From contig DJSQ01000203.1 of assembly GCA_002438075.1 (NCBI GenBank), positions 1 through 13,914 on the forward strand: DNA of 13,914 nt. The letters are read 5' to 3'. The notes under the pieces were generated by a model. The model was not told the DNA's origin. It was given only the letters and a program-made list of their open reading frames with translations, and searched no databases. Shown here piece by piece: positions 1 through 7,096 of the stretch. How positions within the stretch are numbered: position 1 is the stretch's first letter; each line of letters opens with the position of its first letter. Position numbers and translations under genes: made by a program. Source of the DNA: Clostridiales bacterium UBA6330 (GTDB lineage Bacteria > Bacillota > Clostridia > Oscillospirales > CAG-272).

Positions 1-66
1 GCGACGAGGGCTCCGCGCCCTCGACCGCGCCGCCTTTTAGAAAAGGCGGGCGAAAACTTTCCCCCA
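1..66 (+). repeat. Dispersed modular hairpin repeat, copy 1
   Basis: Two hairpins are directly visible. The first has a 7-bp GC-rich stem, CGAGGGC (5-11) with GCCCTCG (17-23). The second has an 8-bp stem, CGCCTTTT (31-38) with AAAAGGCG (41-48). They are followed by AAAACTTTCCCCCA (53-66), which recurs exactly at 5387-5400 in copy 2. The order GC hairpin, longer hairpin, AAAACTTTCCCCC tail matches the other copies, although the second stem differs in sequence. It lies immediately before the phage structural genes. The gene upstream is outside the window, so the position relative to its stop codon cannot be judged. An open frame crosses this copy (see 3-110), so it may be partly translated. Confidence 0.6.
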
Positions 67-110
67 TGACGGAAGCCTTTAAGTTCGTCTACAAGTCTGC
101 ATTTCTTTGA
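3..110 (+). CDS. Possible 3' end of an upstream gene (partial, unrecognised)
   Basis: A frame is open from the left window edge to a TGA at 108-110. That TGA is followed directly by AAGGAG (111-116), the ribosome-binding site of the next gene. The same stop/RBS junction (TGAAAGGAG) occurs between the next two genes at 1848-1856, which makes an operon-style gene end plausible. The last residues would read TEAFKFVYKSAFL. Against it, most of this frame runs through the hairpin repeat at 1-66, and no family can be recognised from so few residues. An ATG at 66 in this frame has no ribosome-binding site, so a free 14-residue peptide is unlikely. It could equally be untranslated. Confidence 0.25.
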   Translation, partial: DEGSAPSTAPPFRKGGRKLSPMTEAFKFVYKSAFL

Positions 111-122
111 AAGGAGCAATTT

Positions 123-1850
123 ATGTCTGTTCATGACAACCGCCGCGCGGTGGTAAACAAGCGCGTGACCGAGTTCGGCGGCATCCGAAGCATTGCGCGC
201 ATTTCCGACAGCGGCGCGTCCGACATGAAGAATTTTCGGATTCTTCCGGACGGGTCCTTGGAAAAGCGGTGCGGCTTTGAAACCGTCGTTCTCGGGGGCG
301 CCCCCATCCGCGGCTTCTGGGAAGGCAGCTTTTCGGGCGTTGACTACATCTTTTATGTTGCCGGAAACACGCTCTACCGCCTCTCCCAAACCGACGATTC
401 GCCCGTTCCGCTCACGGTGCTGACCGCCTCCGACGACCGCGTTTCGTTCTTTCTCTTTCACAACAATCTCTATCTGCTCGACGGGCACACCATGATGATC
501 TTCAAGCCCGAGAGCGGGATATTCTCGATTGCGCAGGGGTACATTCCGCTTTACGGGAAGAACTGGGACCCCAAAGCGCTTGGAGAAATCAACGAGCCGC
601 GCAACCTGTTAAACTCGCGCCTGCGGGTCCATTATCTCAACACGTCCGCCTCGAAGGTCTTTCAGCTCCCCTTTACCGCCCAGCGGGTGGATTCGGTGCG
701 GGTCAACGGGACCAACGTCACGTCCTACACATTTCAGGCGGGTACCTCTACGGTTACGATTCCCGACAGCTACGCCACGGGCGGCGAGGTGGTGATTGCG
801 TTTGAGATGGACAGCCTGTTCAGTATGCGCTCCACGGTGTTGCAGGCAAGCAGTGCGGCGGTTTACCGCGACGGCTACCACGAAACGCTTCTGACCTACG
901 GCGGCTCTTCGGGCTACCGTGTCTGGCGCTCGTCCGAGGTGAGCGAGGAGATGCTTGCGGGTGCACGCGTCATTTATTCCTCCTGCGACAGTCTGTATGT
1001 GCGTGACGGGACCTCGTTTACCCTCGGCAGCTCGGAGCATCCGCTGACTGCGGCGATTCAACACCTTGACCGTATGCTGGTCTTCAACGACAGCGGGGTC
1101 TGGGTCCTGCGACATCCGCACGCCTCCGACGACAGCATGGAAATCGTGCTGTATCAGGACGGCATTGGCTGTGTTGCGCGGGGGGGCGCGGTGCTTTGCC
1201 GCGGGATTCCCTACATCATTTCGGGCAGCGGCATCGCCAAGCTCGGACTGTACAACGCTTCCTCCGACATTACCACGCTGACCGTGATTTCCTCGGACAT
1301 TGCGGACAGGCTCCCCCTCTCGGTGCTGAAGCACTGCGTTCTGCATTGGTACGACCGCGACAACCGTCTTTGGTTGCGCGACACGACCGATGCGGACGGG
1401 ACGGTCCTGCTCTGCGAGCCCGACGGCAAGCACTGGGTCCGCTATACGGGCATTGTCGCAAATGCGCTGGTTGATTACGGCGGGGGTCCCGGCTTTACGA
1501 CCGCGAGCGGGCGGATTGCGCGGTTTAACGACTCGCTTGTCACCGATGACGGTGCGAGCTTTGAGGCGGAGTATCTGAGCCAATATCTGGACTTCTCCCA
1601 GCCCGAATTCTGCAAGCGGGCAGGCTACATCTCGGTCTGCGCCGATTCCGGCGGCGCATCGATCGGGCTGACGGTGGAAAGCGAAAGACGGTCCTGCCAA
1701 CTGCGCTTTGACGGAAAGGAGGAGGCGCCGCCCGAGTTCTTCGGGGTACGGTTCGGGATTGGGCGCTTCCGCTTCCTGCGCTACCGTCTTACGGTTGGCG
1801 GGAACGCGCGGGTCCGCCTCTATTCGCTGTCCGCCACTGTTACCATCTGA
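123..1850 (+). CDS. Phage tail/head-stabilisation protein, gp10/tail-tube-B-like
   Basis: A 575-residue protein with no signal peptide or membrane segment. Near the N-terminus (residues 32-52) is a stretch ending KNFRILPDGSLEKRCGF. This asparagine/arginine, DGSL, KR-GF pattern is typical of podovirus nozzle and stabilisation proteins such as P22 gp10 and T7 gp12. The rest is rich in short beta-strands with repeated aromatic/DG turns, as expected of a beta-propeller-like fold. The middle part (GIGCVARGGAVLCRGIPYII) also resembles that family. In a virion it would sit below the portal and adaptor. The ATG at 123 has AAGGAG at 111-116, 6 bases away. The portal gene follows after 16 bases. In T7-like and P22-like phages this gene normally lies after the capsid and adaptor genes, so its place in front of the portal is unusual. 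The family call comes from motif memory, so the exact family is uncertain. Confidence 0.65.
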   Translation: MSVHDNRRAVVNKRVTEFGGIRSIARISDSGASDMKNFRILPDGSLEKRCGFETVVLGGAPIRGFWEGSFSGVDYIFYVAGNTLYRLSQTDDSPVPLTVLTASDDRVSFFLFHNNLYLLDGHTMMIFKPESGIFSIAQGYIPLYGKNWDPKALGEINEPRNLLNSRLRVHYLNTSASKVFQLPFTAQRVDSVRVNGTNVTSYTFQAGTSTVTIPDSYATGGEVVIAFEMDSLFSMRSTVLQASSAAVYRDGYHETLLTYGGSSGYRVWRSSEVSEEMLAGARVIYSSCDSLYVRDGTSFTLGSSEHPLTAAIQHLDRMLVFNDSGVWVLRHPHASDDSMEIVLYQDGIGCVARGGAVLCRGIPYIISGSGIAKLGLYNASSDITTLTVISSDIADRLPLSVLKHCVLHWYDRDNRLWLRDTTDADGTVLLCEPDGKHWVRYTGIVANALVDYGGGPGFTTASGRIARFNDSLVTDDGASFEAEYLSQYLDFSQPEFCKRAGYISVCADSGGASIGLTVESERRSCQLRFDGKEEAPPEFFGVRFGIGRFRFLRYRLTVGGNARVRLYSLSATVTI

Positions 1851-1866
1851 AAGGAGTACCATTTCC

Positions 1867-3405
1867 ATGAAACAGGATTCCACCACCGCCGCGTGGCAGC
1901 TTTACGAGGCGGGCAAGGAATACAAGCGGCGTATCGGGCTTTACGAGACGGTACGCCGAAACGAAAAATTTTATCGCGGCGAGCAATGGTCGGGGACCGA
2001 TGACGGTCTGCCGCATCCGGTGTTCAACATCGTCCGCCGCATTGTCGACTACCTCATCGGTGCGATTGCGCCGAAGGAGCTGTCGGTTCATTACACCGAC
2101 GACCGTCTGCCCTTTCTCGACAACTCGGCGCTTCGGGACAGCGTGAATGCGGGTCTGGAGCTGCTCAACAGGAACGCCTCCTACCGGTTTACGCACGGAC
2201 GGATTGATGAGCTTTCGGGCAGAGCGCTTCTGGATGCGGCGCTGACGGGGGACGGCATCTTCTACTGCTGGTGGGACAACTCCTGCCGTTGCGGTCAGCC
2301 GTTCTGCGGGGACATCCGCACCGACCTCGTTTGCAACACGGGCTACTTCCCCGCCGACCCGACGCTGGACGATGTACAGAGTCAGGATTGGATCATTCTC
2401 TCGGGGCGCGCAACGGTCACGTCGCTTCGCCGCGAGGCGGAGGAGGCGGGCATGAGCCACGAGGAGGCGATGAAGATTGTGCCCGACAGCGAGCCGGAGG
2501 ACGGGTCGTCGGCAACCGGTGAGACCGACGGGAAAGCGACCTATCTGCTCTGCTTCCGTCGGGAAAACGGAGAGGTGGTTTACGAAAAGTCCACCCGCAC
2601 GCACCTTTTGCGCCGTTCCGAGACGGGCTTGCGGTACTACCCCATCGCCCGCTTCCACTGGACACCCGTTCGCGGGTCCTGCCACGGGACCGCTCCCGTT
2701 ACCGAGCTGATTCCGAACCAGCGCTACATCAACGCCGCTTACGCGATGGTGATGAAGCACATGACCGACACGGCATTCTCCAAGGTCATCTACGACAAAT
2801 CCCGTATTCCCGAGTGGAGCAACGAGGTTGGCGAGGCGATTGCGGCAATGGGCGGCGGGAATGTTGCGGACGCGGTTTCGGTGGTTGGGGTCGGAAAGCT
2901 GGAGAGCGGCTACCTCGGGCTGATTGACAGCGTGATCGACAACACCAAGAGCATGATGGGGGCAACCGATTCCGCGCTCGGGGACGAGACGGCAACCAAC
3001 ACCAGCGCAATTCTCGCCCTGCAACAGGCTTCGGTCATCGGGCTGAAGCAGGTCAGCGCACGCTTTGAACGGTGTCTCGGAGAGCTGGCTGAAATCTGGG
3101 CGGATATGCTTTGCACCTACTCTCCGCGCGAGCGGCTGCTTCCCGTGCTTGAGGGCGGCGGCGTGGCGGCTTATGCCGCGGACTACCGTCAGCTTCGGAA
3201 CGAGTTGCTTCACGCCACTGCGGAAACGGGCAGTATTGACCGTCTGACCCCCTCGGCAACCGTTACCCTGCTGGACCATCTGCTGGACGGCGGGCACATT
3301 ACGGTGGAGCAATACCTGGAACACCTCCCCGACGGGTGCATTTCCGATCGGAATGCTCTGCTGCAAAGTCTCGAAAAGAAAGGAAAGGATCGTACTGATG
3401 AATGA
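1867..3405 (+). CDS. Phage portal protein
   Basis: A 512-residue protein from the ATG at 1867, preceded by AAGGAG (1851-1856, 10 bases away). The frame is open upstream inside the previous gene, but that part is arginine/serine-rich shadow sequence, so 1867 is the start. Portal-type features are the N-terminal YRGEQW motif, then FNIVRRIVDYLIGAI, the conserved segment that opens the portal clip/wing region. Later comes ELIPNQRYINAAYAMVMKH, followed by a helical C-terminal half typical of P22/podovirus portals. Length is close to T7 gp8 (536 residues) and shorter than P22 gp1. The dodecameric portal sits at one capsid vertex, nucleates assembly with the scaffold and is the channel for DNA. It overlaps the scaffold gene by 8 bases (3398-3405), which suggests translational coupling. 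Confidence 0.85.
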   Translation: MKQDSTTAAWQLYEAGKEYKRRIGLYETVRRNEKFYRGEQWSGTDDGLPHPVFNIVRRIVDYLIGAIAPKELSVHYTDDRLPFLDNSALRDSVNAGLELLNRNASYRFTHGRIDELSGRALLDAALTGDGIFYCWWDNSCRCGQPFCGDIRTDLVCNTGYFPADPTLDDVQSQDWIILSGRATVTSLRREAEEAGMSHEEAMKIVPDSEPEDGSSATGETDGKATYLLCFRRENGEVVYEKSTRTHLLRRSETGLRYYPIARFHWTPVRGSCHGTAPVTELIPNQRYINAAYAMVMKHMTDTAFSKVIYDKSRIPEWSNEVGEAIAAMGGGNVADAVSVVGVGKLESGYLGLIDSVIDNTKSMMGATDSALGDETATNTSAILALQQASVIGLKQVSARFERCLGELAEIWADMLCTYSPRERLLPVLEGGGVAAYAADYRQLRNELLHATAETGSIDRLTPSATVTLLDHLLDGGHITVEQYLEHLPDGCISDRNALLQSLEKKGKDRTDE

Positions 3406-3997
3406 AGAAATTAAGGATTTGGAGGATCCGACTGCGGTGGATACTGCGGAAGCTGTCCCGTCGGTTGCGGACGCTCGACCCGCAGACCGATGCGGAGACG
3501 AAGAGGCGTCTGCTCCGACTGACGCGGCTGATTCGTCGGCTCCTGCGGTTGGTGATTCTGCTTCTGCGGCTTCTGATGCTGTTGCGGGACCTGATCCGAC
3601 TGATTCTGCGGAGCTTTCAGCGCTCCGAGCGGAGCTGACCCGCCTGCGGGAGGAACTGACGCGGAAGCAGGAGGTCACGTTGCGACTTGGGCGTGAATGC
3701 GCCGAATTCCGCGACCTCTACCCTGATGTTCCGCTCTCGGCTATCCCCGATGAGGCATGGGACGCGGTGCGCTCGGGCATTCCGCTCTCGGCGGCGTTCG
3801 CGCTCTCCGAGCGGAGGCGCGTTCGTCTGGAGGAAGCGGCGAAGGAAAGCAATCTGCGCAACCGTTCCCGCTCGGCGGGGGAGGTTACGCAGGGCACCTC
3901 GGGATACTTTTCCTATGAGGAAGTCAAAAACATGAGCCGCGCGGAGATCCGCGAAAACTACAACAACATTCTGCTCTCGATGCAAAAATGGCATTGA
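3398..3997 (+). CDS. Scaffolding-like phage protein
   Basis: A 199-residue protein starting at the ATG at 3398 inside the end of the portal gene. AGGAAAGGA lies just upstream within the portal codons. Three zones are visible. Residues 1-75 are acidic and low-complexity, dominated by D, A, S, T and P. Residues ~76-105 form a charged heptad-like helix (LSALRAELTRLREELTRKQE). The C-terminal half is basic and ends in a short amphipathic segment (SRAEIRENYNNILLSMQKWH). Acidic N-terminus, coiled coil and basic C-terminal capsid-binding helix are the usual plan of phage scaffolds, as is the position between portal and capsid genes. Sequence alone does not identify a family; the call rests on architecture and order. 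The acidic zone uses GAT and GCT codons heavily, unlike its GAC/GCG-rich neighbours. Confidence 0.7.
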   Translation: MNEEIKDLEDPTAVDTAEAVPSVADARPADRCGDEEASAPTDAADSSAPAVGDSASAASDAVAGPDPTDSAELSALRAELTRLREELTRKQEVTLRLGRECAEFRDLYPDVPLSAIPDEAWDAVRSGIPLSAAFALSERRRVRLEEAAKESNLRNRSRSAGEVTQGTSGYFSYEEVKNMSRAEIRENYNNILLSMQKWH

Positions 3998-4045
3998 TGA
4001 CAACTCACAAAACAAAATTTTTCAAAAAAGAAAGGATTTAATAAA

Positions 4046-4894
4046 ATGTCTGTTTCCAGCTTTATTCCCGAAATTTGGAGCGCGTCCATGATGCACGCGC
4101 TGGACGCCAAGTACATTGGCGTTGCAAACTGCAACCGTGACTACGAGGGTGACATCAAGGAGCGGGGCAACATCGTGCACATCTGCGGCATCAGCCCCAT
4201 CTCGATTTCCGACTACACCAAGGACACCGACATCACCTCCCCTGCCGCTCTGACCGACTATGTGAAGGAGCTTGAAATCACGCAGGCGAAGTACTTCAAC
4301 TTCCAGCTGGACGATGTGGACTTTGTGCAGTCCCGCCCCGAGATGCTGAAAACTGCGGTCCACAACGCGGCACAGGCGCTTGCCACCGCCGCCGACACCT
4401 ATGTGTACACGCTGATGGGCAAAGGTGCCTCCAAAGCGCTCACCTGCACGCCAAGCGGTGCGAGCGACCTCATCAATCTCATTATCGATGCGCGCACGCT
4501 GCTCTTTACGCGCAATGTGACCGATGCGAACGACATCTCGATTGAGGTTGCGCCCACGGTTGCCGCGCAAATTCTCAAGGAGAAGGCGGCGCTCTGCACC
4601 GACAACACCGATGCGCTGGAGGGCGGCTACATCGGCTCGATTGCGGGCTGCAAGATTTACGTCTCCAACCAGATTGAAACGGTTGACGACGCAACTGCCA
4701 AGACCCGCACCTACCGTTGCTTTGCGCGCACCCGCCGCGCGGTCACGTTTGCGGAGCAGCTGTCCGAGATTGAGGCGTACCGTCCCGAGTCGCGCTTTGC
4801 GGACGCAATCAAGGGTCTGCACCTCTATGGCGCGAAGGTAATCTATCCCGGTGAGCTGGTTGAGCTGAAGATCACCTACTCCACCGCCGCCTGA
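4046..4894 (+). CDS. Major capsid protein (P22/HK97-fold type)
   Basis: A 282-residue protein. It opens with MSVSSFIPEIWSASMMHALD; the FIPEIWS motif is characteristic of P22-coat-like major capsid proteins of many Firmicutes phages. The central part (RGNIVHICGI, then DYVKELEITQAKYFNFQLDD, then a long helix around QALATAADTYVYTLM) fits the N-arm, E-loop and spine-helix order of an HK97-fold subunit. A C-terminal RTRRAVTFAEQLSEIEAYRPESRFADAIKG-type stretch, here spanning about residues 229-258, is also usual for these proteins. It is shorter than the P22 coat (430 residues) and lacks room for a large inserted domain. RBS AAAGG lies at 4031-4035. It follows the scaffold gene after 48 bases and is followed by the adaptor candidate after 11 bases. 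Confidence 0.85.
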   Translation: MSVSSFIPEIWSASMMHALDAKYIGVANCNRDYEGDIKERGNIVHICGISPISISDYTKDTDITSPAALTDYVKELEITQAKYFNFQLDDVDFVQSRPEMLKTAVHNAAQALATAADTYVYTLMGKGASKALTCTPSGASDLINLIIDARTLLFTRNVTDANDISIEVAPTVAAQILKEKAALCTDNTDALEGGYIGSIAGCKIYVSNQIETVDDATAKTRTYRCFARTRRAVTFAEQLSEIEAYRPESRFADAIKGLHLYGAKVIYPGELVELKITYSTAA

Positions 4895-4905
4895 TTCCTC
4901 TGCCC

Positions 4906-5313
4906 ATGAAGAACGAGGACGTTTACAAAGCGGCGCTCCATCTGGTTGGTGAGCTGAATTCGGCGCAGACGGCGTGGAATGCGGACTACCTTGAACGCAG
5001 TGGGTATCTTCTTGCGATGGTTTGCCGTCAGTGCGAGCCCGTGGAGAATCTTTACCGCGCCGCGAACGGGCAGGATGCGGTCACGCTTCCCGATCAGCTT
5101 TGCTACCTGATGACCGTCACGTTTCCGCTCAGTCCGCCGCTCTCCACTGCCGCCGCGTTCGGTCTTGCGGCGCTCTTAGTTGCGGACGAGAACCCCGAGC
5201 TGAGCGGAGAGCTGCACGACCGATTCCGTCAGTCGCTCTCGGAAATCCTCGCCTCCCTTCCCATGAAGCCCGAGGCGATCGCCGACCGCTACGCGTCTGT
5301 TTGGCAATCGTGA
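4906..5313 (+). CDS. Putative head-tail adaptor protein
   Basis: A 135-residue, mostly alpha-helical soluble protein that begins MKNEDVYKAALHLVGE. Small helical proteins directly after the capsid gene are typically head-tail adaptors (T7 gp11, P22 gp4, HK97 gp6 class). Two features fit this: an N-terminal helix with a Y-L-ER-Y-LL pattern, and a C-terminal region of paired helices with a hydrophobic alanine-rich core. No Shine-Dalgarno is visible before the ATG at 4906, only 11 bases after the capsid stop, so translation probably relies on coupling. The TGA stop (5311-5313) lies within the first bases of the compound palindrome. No phage gene follows. The function is inferred from size and position, not from a diagnostic motif. 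Confidence 0.55.
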   Translation: MKNEDVYKAALHLVGELNSAQTAWNADYLERSGYLLAMVCRQCEPVENLYRAANGQDAVTLPDQLCYLMTVTFPLSPPLSTAAAFGLAALLVADENPELSGELHDRFRQSLSEILASLPMKPEAIADRYASVWQS

Positions 5314-5394
5314 TGTAAAGGTCGCGGGGCGTTGCCCCGCACCCCACTCAAGGGACTTTTTAAAAAAAGTCCCTTGAGAATCCCCAAAAACTTT
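5312..5394 (+). repeat. Dispersed modular hairpin repeat, copy 2L
   Basis: This copy reads in the same direction as the phage genes and begins at the adaptor stop codon with GATGTAAAGGTCGC. Its modules are a GC hairpin, GCGGGGC (5324-5330) with GCCCCGC (5334-5340) and loop GTT. Next is a 15-bp hairpin with a near-zero loop, CTCAAGGGACTTTTT (5347-5361) with AAAAAGTCCCTTGAG (5364-5378). Last is CCCCAAAAACTTT leading into CCCCCA. It faces copy 2R. The strong stem could work as a terminator or mRNA 3'-end stabiliser, although no clean T-tract follows it. Confidence 0.85.
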
Positions 5395-5439
5395 CCCCCA
5401 CGGACAGGATTCTTTACGGAATCCTGTCCGTGGGGGAAA
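5392..5439. repeat. Central 21-bp stem joining repeat copies 2L and 2R
   Basis: A perfect inverted repeat: the arm at 5392-5412 (TTTCCCCCACGGACAGGATTC is its full 21 bases split as TTTCCCCC + ACGGACAGGATTC) pairs with 5419-5439 around a 6-base loop, TTTACG. It is the axis of the larger palindrome, where the two oppositely oriented copies meet. It lies between two converging genes and would form a very stable RNA hairpin in either transcript. A role as bidirectional terminator is plausible. A T-tract of only three bases lies at the 5' side of the stem and none clearly at the 3' side. Confidence 0.85.
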
Positions 5440-5518
5440 TTCTTGAAGGTTCTTAGGAAACTTCTTCTAAGAAGTTTCCTAAGTAGGGTGCGGGGCAACG
5501 CCCTGCGACCTTTTACAT
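5431..5518 (-). repeat. Dispersed modular hairpin repeat, copy 2R (inverted)
   Basis: Read on the minus strand, this copy begins at the cardiolipin synthase stop with GATGTAAAAGGTCGC. It has a GC hairpin (5490-5496 with 5500-5506, one G-T pair). A 15-bp hairpin follows, CTTAGGAAACTTCTT paired with its complement (5452-5466 with 5469-5483). Then comes AGAACCTTCAAGAA and TTTCCCCCACGG. It is the mirror image of copy 2L with the same module order. Each copy is in sense orientation relative to the gene that ends at it. Confidence 0.85.
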
Positions 5519-7057
5519 CATCGGTGCAAAGAGGCGGCAGATGTCTTGGAGGAAGGCGATGACGGGATTGGTTTTCCATGTTTTTTCGGTGATCTCGGCG
5601 CACTTGGATTGGGTGGCGAGAAAATCCTCCTTGATGTTTGCCAGCGTGTCGGTTCCGTAGAGGCAGGTTCCGCACTCAAAGTGCATATAGAGACTGCGGA
5701 AATCCAGATTCACGGTCCCGACCGAGCCGAAGGAATCGTCCACCACAAAATTTTTGGAGTGGATGAAGCCCTCCGAATACTCGAAAATCCGAACGCCCGA
5801 GTGGAGCAGCTCCCGATAGTAGGAGCGCGTGGTGAAGTGGACCAGCTTTTTATCGGGCTTGTGCGGCGTGATGATACGCACGTCAACCCCGCTTTCGGCG
5901 GCGAGCTTCAGCGTGGAAATCAGGTCATTGTCCACCATCAGGTAGGGCGTGGTGATATAGACGTAATTTTTCGCGGCGGCAATCAGGTGGCGGTAGGTGT
6001 GCTCCCCCACGCTGAATTCGTCCATCGGGCTGTCGCAGAACGGCTGGACCCAGCCCGTGACAGGCTCTCCGACCTCGGTTCGCGGCGGCAGGTACATCTC
6101 ACAGGGCTCGGTGGTTTTGGTCAGGAAGCTCCACATTTGCAGGAACATGACCGTAAAGCTCCAAGCGCCGTCACCGCGGAGCAGGATGCCCGCGTCCTTC
6201 CAGTGCCCGAAGCGCTCCCGCTCGCCGATATATTCGTCCGCGAGATTGATGCCGCCCGTGAAGGCAACGCGACCGTCCACGGAAACGATTTTTCGGTGGT
6301 CGCGGTTATTCTGAACGCTCGAAAGGAACGGGCGGAACGGGTTGAACACATGGCACTTGATGCCCTCCCGCCGCAGGTTTGCCGCAAAGCTCGTCGGCAG
6401 GGTCAAAAGGCTCCCGATATCGTCCCAGATGACGCGGACATCCACGCCCTCCGCCGCCTTGCGCACGAGAATTTCGTGGATGGAATCCCAGAACACGCCC
6501 TCGCCGATGATGAAATACTCCAGAAAGATATAACGCTCCGCCTGCTCCAGCGCCTGCAAGAGGGCGGCTTGGTATGCCTTTCCGTCGGGGAAATATTCGG
6601 TTTCGGTGTTCCCGCAAACCGGAAAGCCCGACACGTCCCGCAGATAGCGAATCAGTCTGCCCGCATCGGGGTTCTCGATGGAGGCGGTGTCGGCGCGGTC
6701 GGGGACAAAGCCGTAGGCATGGGCGGTCTCCTGCTCCTTTTTGTGCAGGCGCTTGCGGTATCCGATTGTGGTGGTTTGGTAATGGAAGAACCAATAGAAC
6801 ACCGCGCCGAACACGGGAAAGAGCAGAATCAGAAACACCATGGAAATTTTGAAGGTGGCGTTATGCTGGCTGTGGGTGGTCAGGTGAAGTGCGGTCAGAA
6901 ATCCGATGACCCGCCACAGGACCGAAAACCACCGCAATTGCGAATAGAATGCGATGCTCAGCCCGATGAATGCAATCTGCGCCAACAGCAACAGCGCTAC
7001 GAACGCCCTGCGGAACAGCAGCTTTTTCAGCAGTCTTGAACGGTGCGATTTTGACAT
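5513..7057 (-). CDS. cls: Cardiolipin synthase (phospholipase D family)
   Basis: A 514-residue membrane enzyme that condenses two phosphatidylglycerols to cardiolipin and glycerol. Two or three hydrophobic N-terminal segments lie at about residues 17-36, 42-58 and 70-90. Two phospholipase-D catalytic HxKx4D motifs follow: H254/K256/D261 (HRKIVSVDGR, then GGINLADEYIG) and H433/K435/D440 (HSKNFVVDD, then GTVNLDFRS). Length is near the usual 480-510. The ATG at 7057 is preceded on the minus strand by GGGAGGA, 7 bases away. It lies 39 bases downstream of the P-type ATPase gene, so both are probably co-transcribed from the promoter near 9797-9825. The last codons (ATG ATG TAA) run into repeat copy 2R. 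Function is well supported by both motifs; a close relative with other phosphatidyltransferase specificity cannot be excluded. Confidence 0.9.
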   Translation of the reverse strand: MSKSHRSRLLKKLLFRRAFVALLLLAQIAFIGLSIAFYSQLRWFSVLWRVIGFLTALHLTTHSQHNATFKISMVFLILLFPVFGAVFYWFFHYQTTTIGYRKRLHKKEQETAHAYGFVPDRADTASIENPDAGRLIRYLRDVSGFPVCGNTETEYFPDGKAYQAALLQALEQAERYIFLEYFIIGEGVFWDSIHEILVRKAAEGVDVRVIWDDIGSLLTLPTSFAANLRREGIKCHVFNPFRPFLSSVQNNRDHRKIVSVDGRVAFTGGINLADEYIGERERFGHWKDAGILLRGDGAWSFTVMFLQMWSFLTKTTEPCEMYLPPRTEVGEPVTGWVQPFCDSPMDEFSVGEHTYRHLIAAAKNYVYITTPYLMVDNDLISTLKLAAESGVDVRIITPHKPDKKLVHFTTRSYYRELLHSGVRIFEYSEGFIHSKNFVVDDSFGSVGTVNLDFRSLYMHFECGTCLYGTDTLANIKEDFLATQSKCAEITEKTWKTNPVIAFLQDICRLFAPMM

Positions 7058-7096
7058 CTTGGGGTCCTCCCTGTCTGTCTTGTTTTTTCGTATCCC

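Noticed and set aside
609..1886. Long minus-strand open frame opposite the tail-type gene
   Set aside because: Arginine-, alanine- and glycine-rich shadow of a GC-rich gene; no ribosome-binding site and no recognisable family.
1840..3678. Very long minus-strand open frame opposite portal and scaffold
   Set aside because: Spans two well-supported plus-strand genes and has shadow-type composition; it is a codon-bias artefact.
5546..7039. Plus-strand open frame opposite cardiolipin synthase
   Set aside because: The minus strand has both phospholipase-D motifs and a good ribosome-binding site; the plus frame shows neither.
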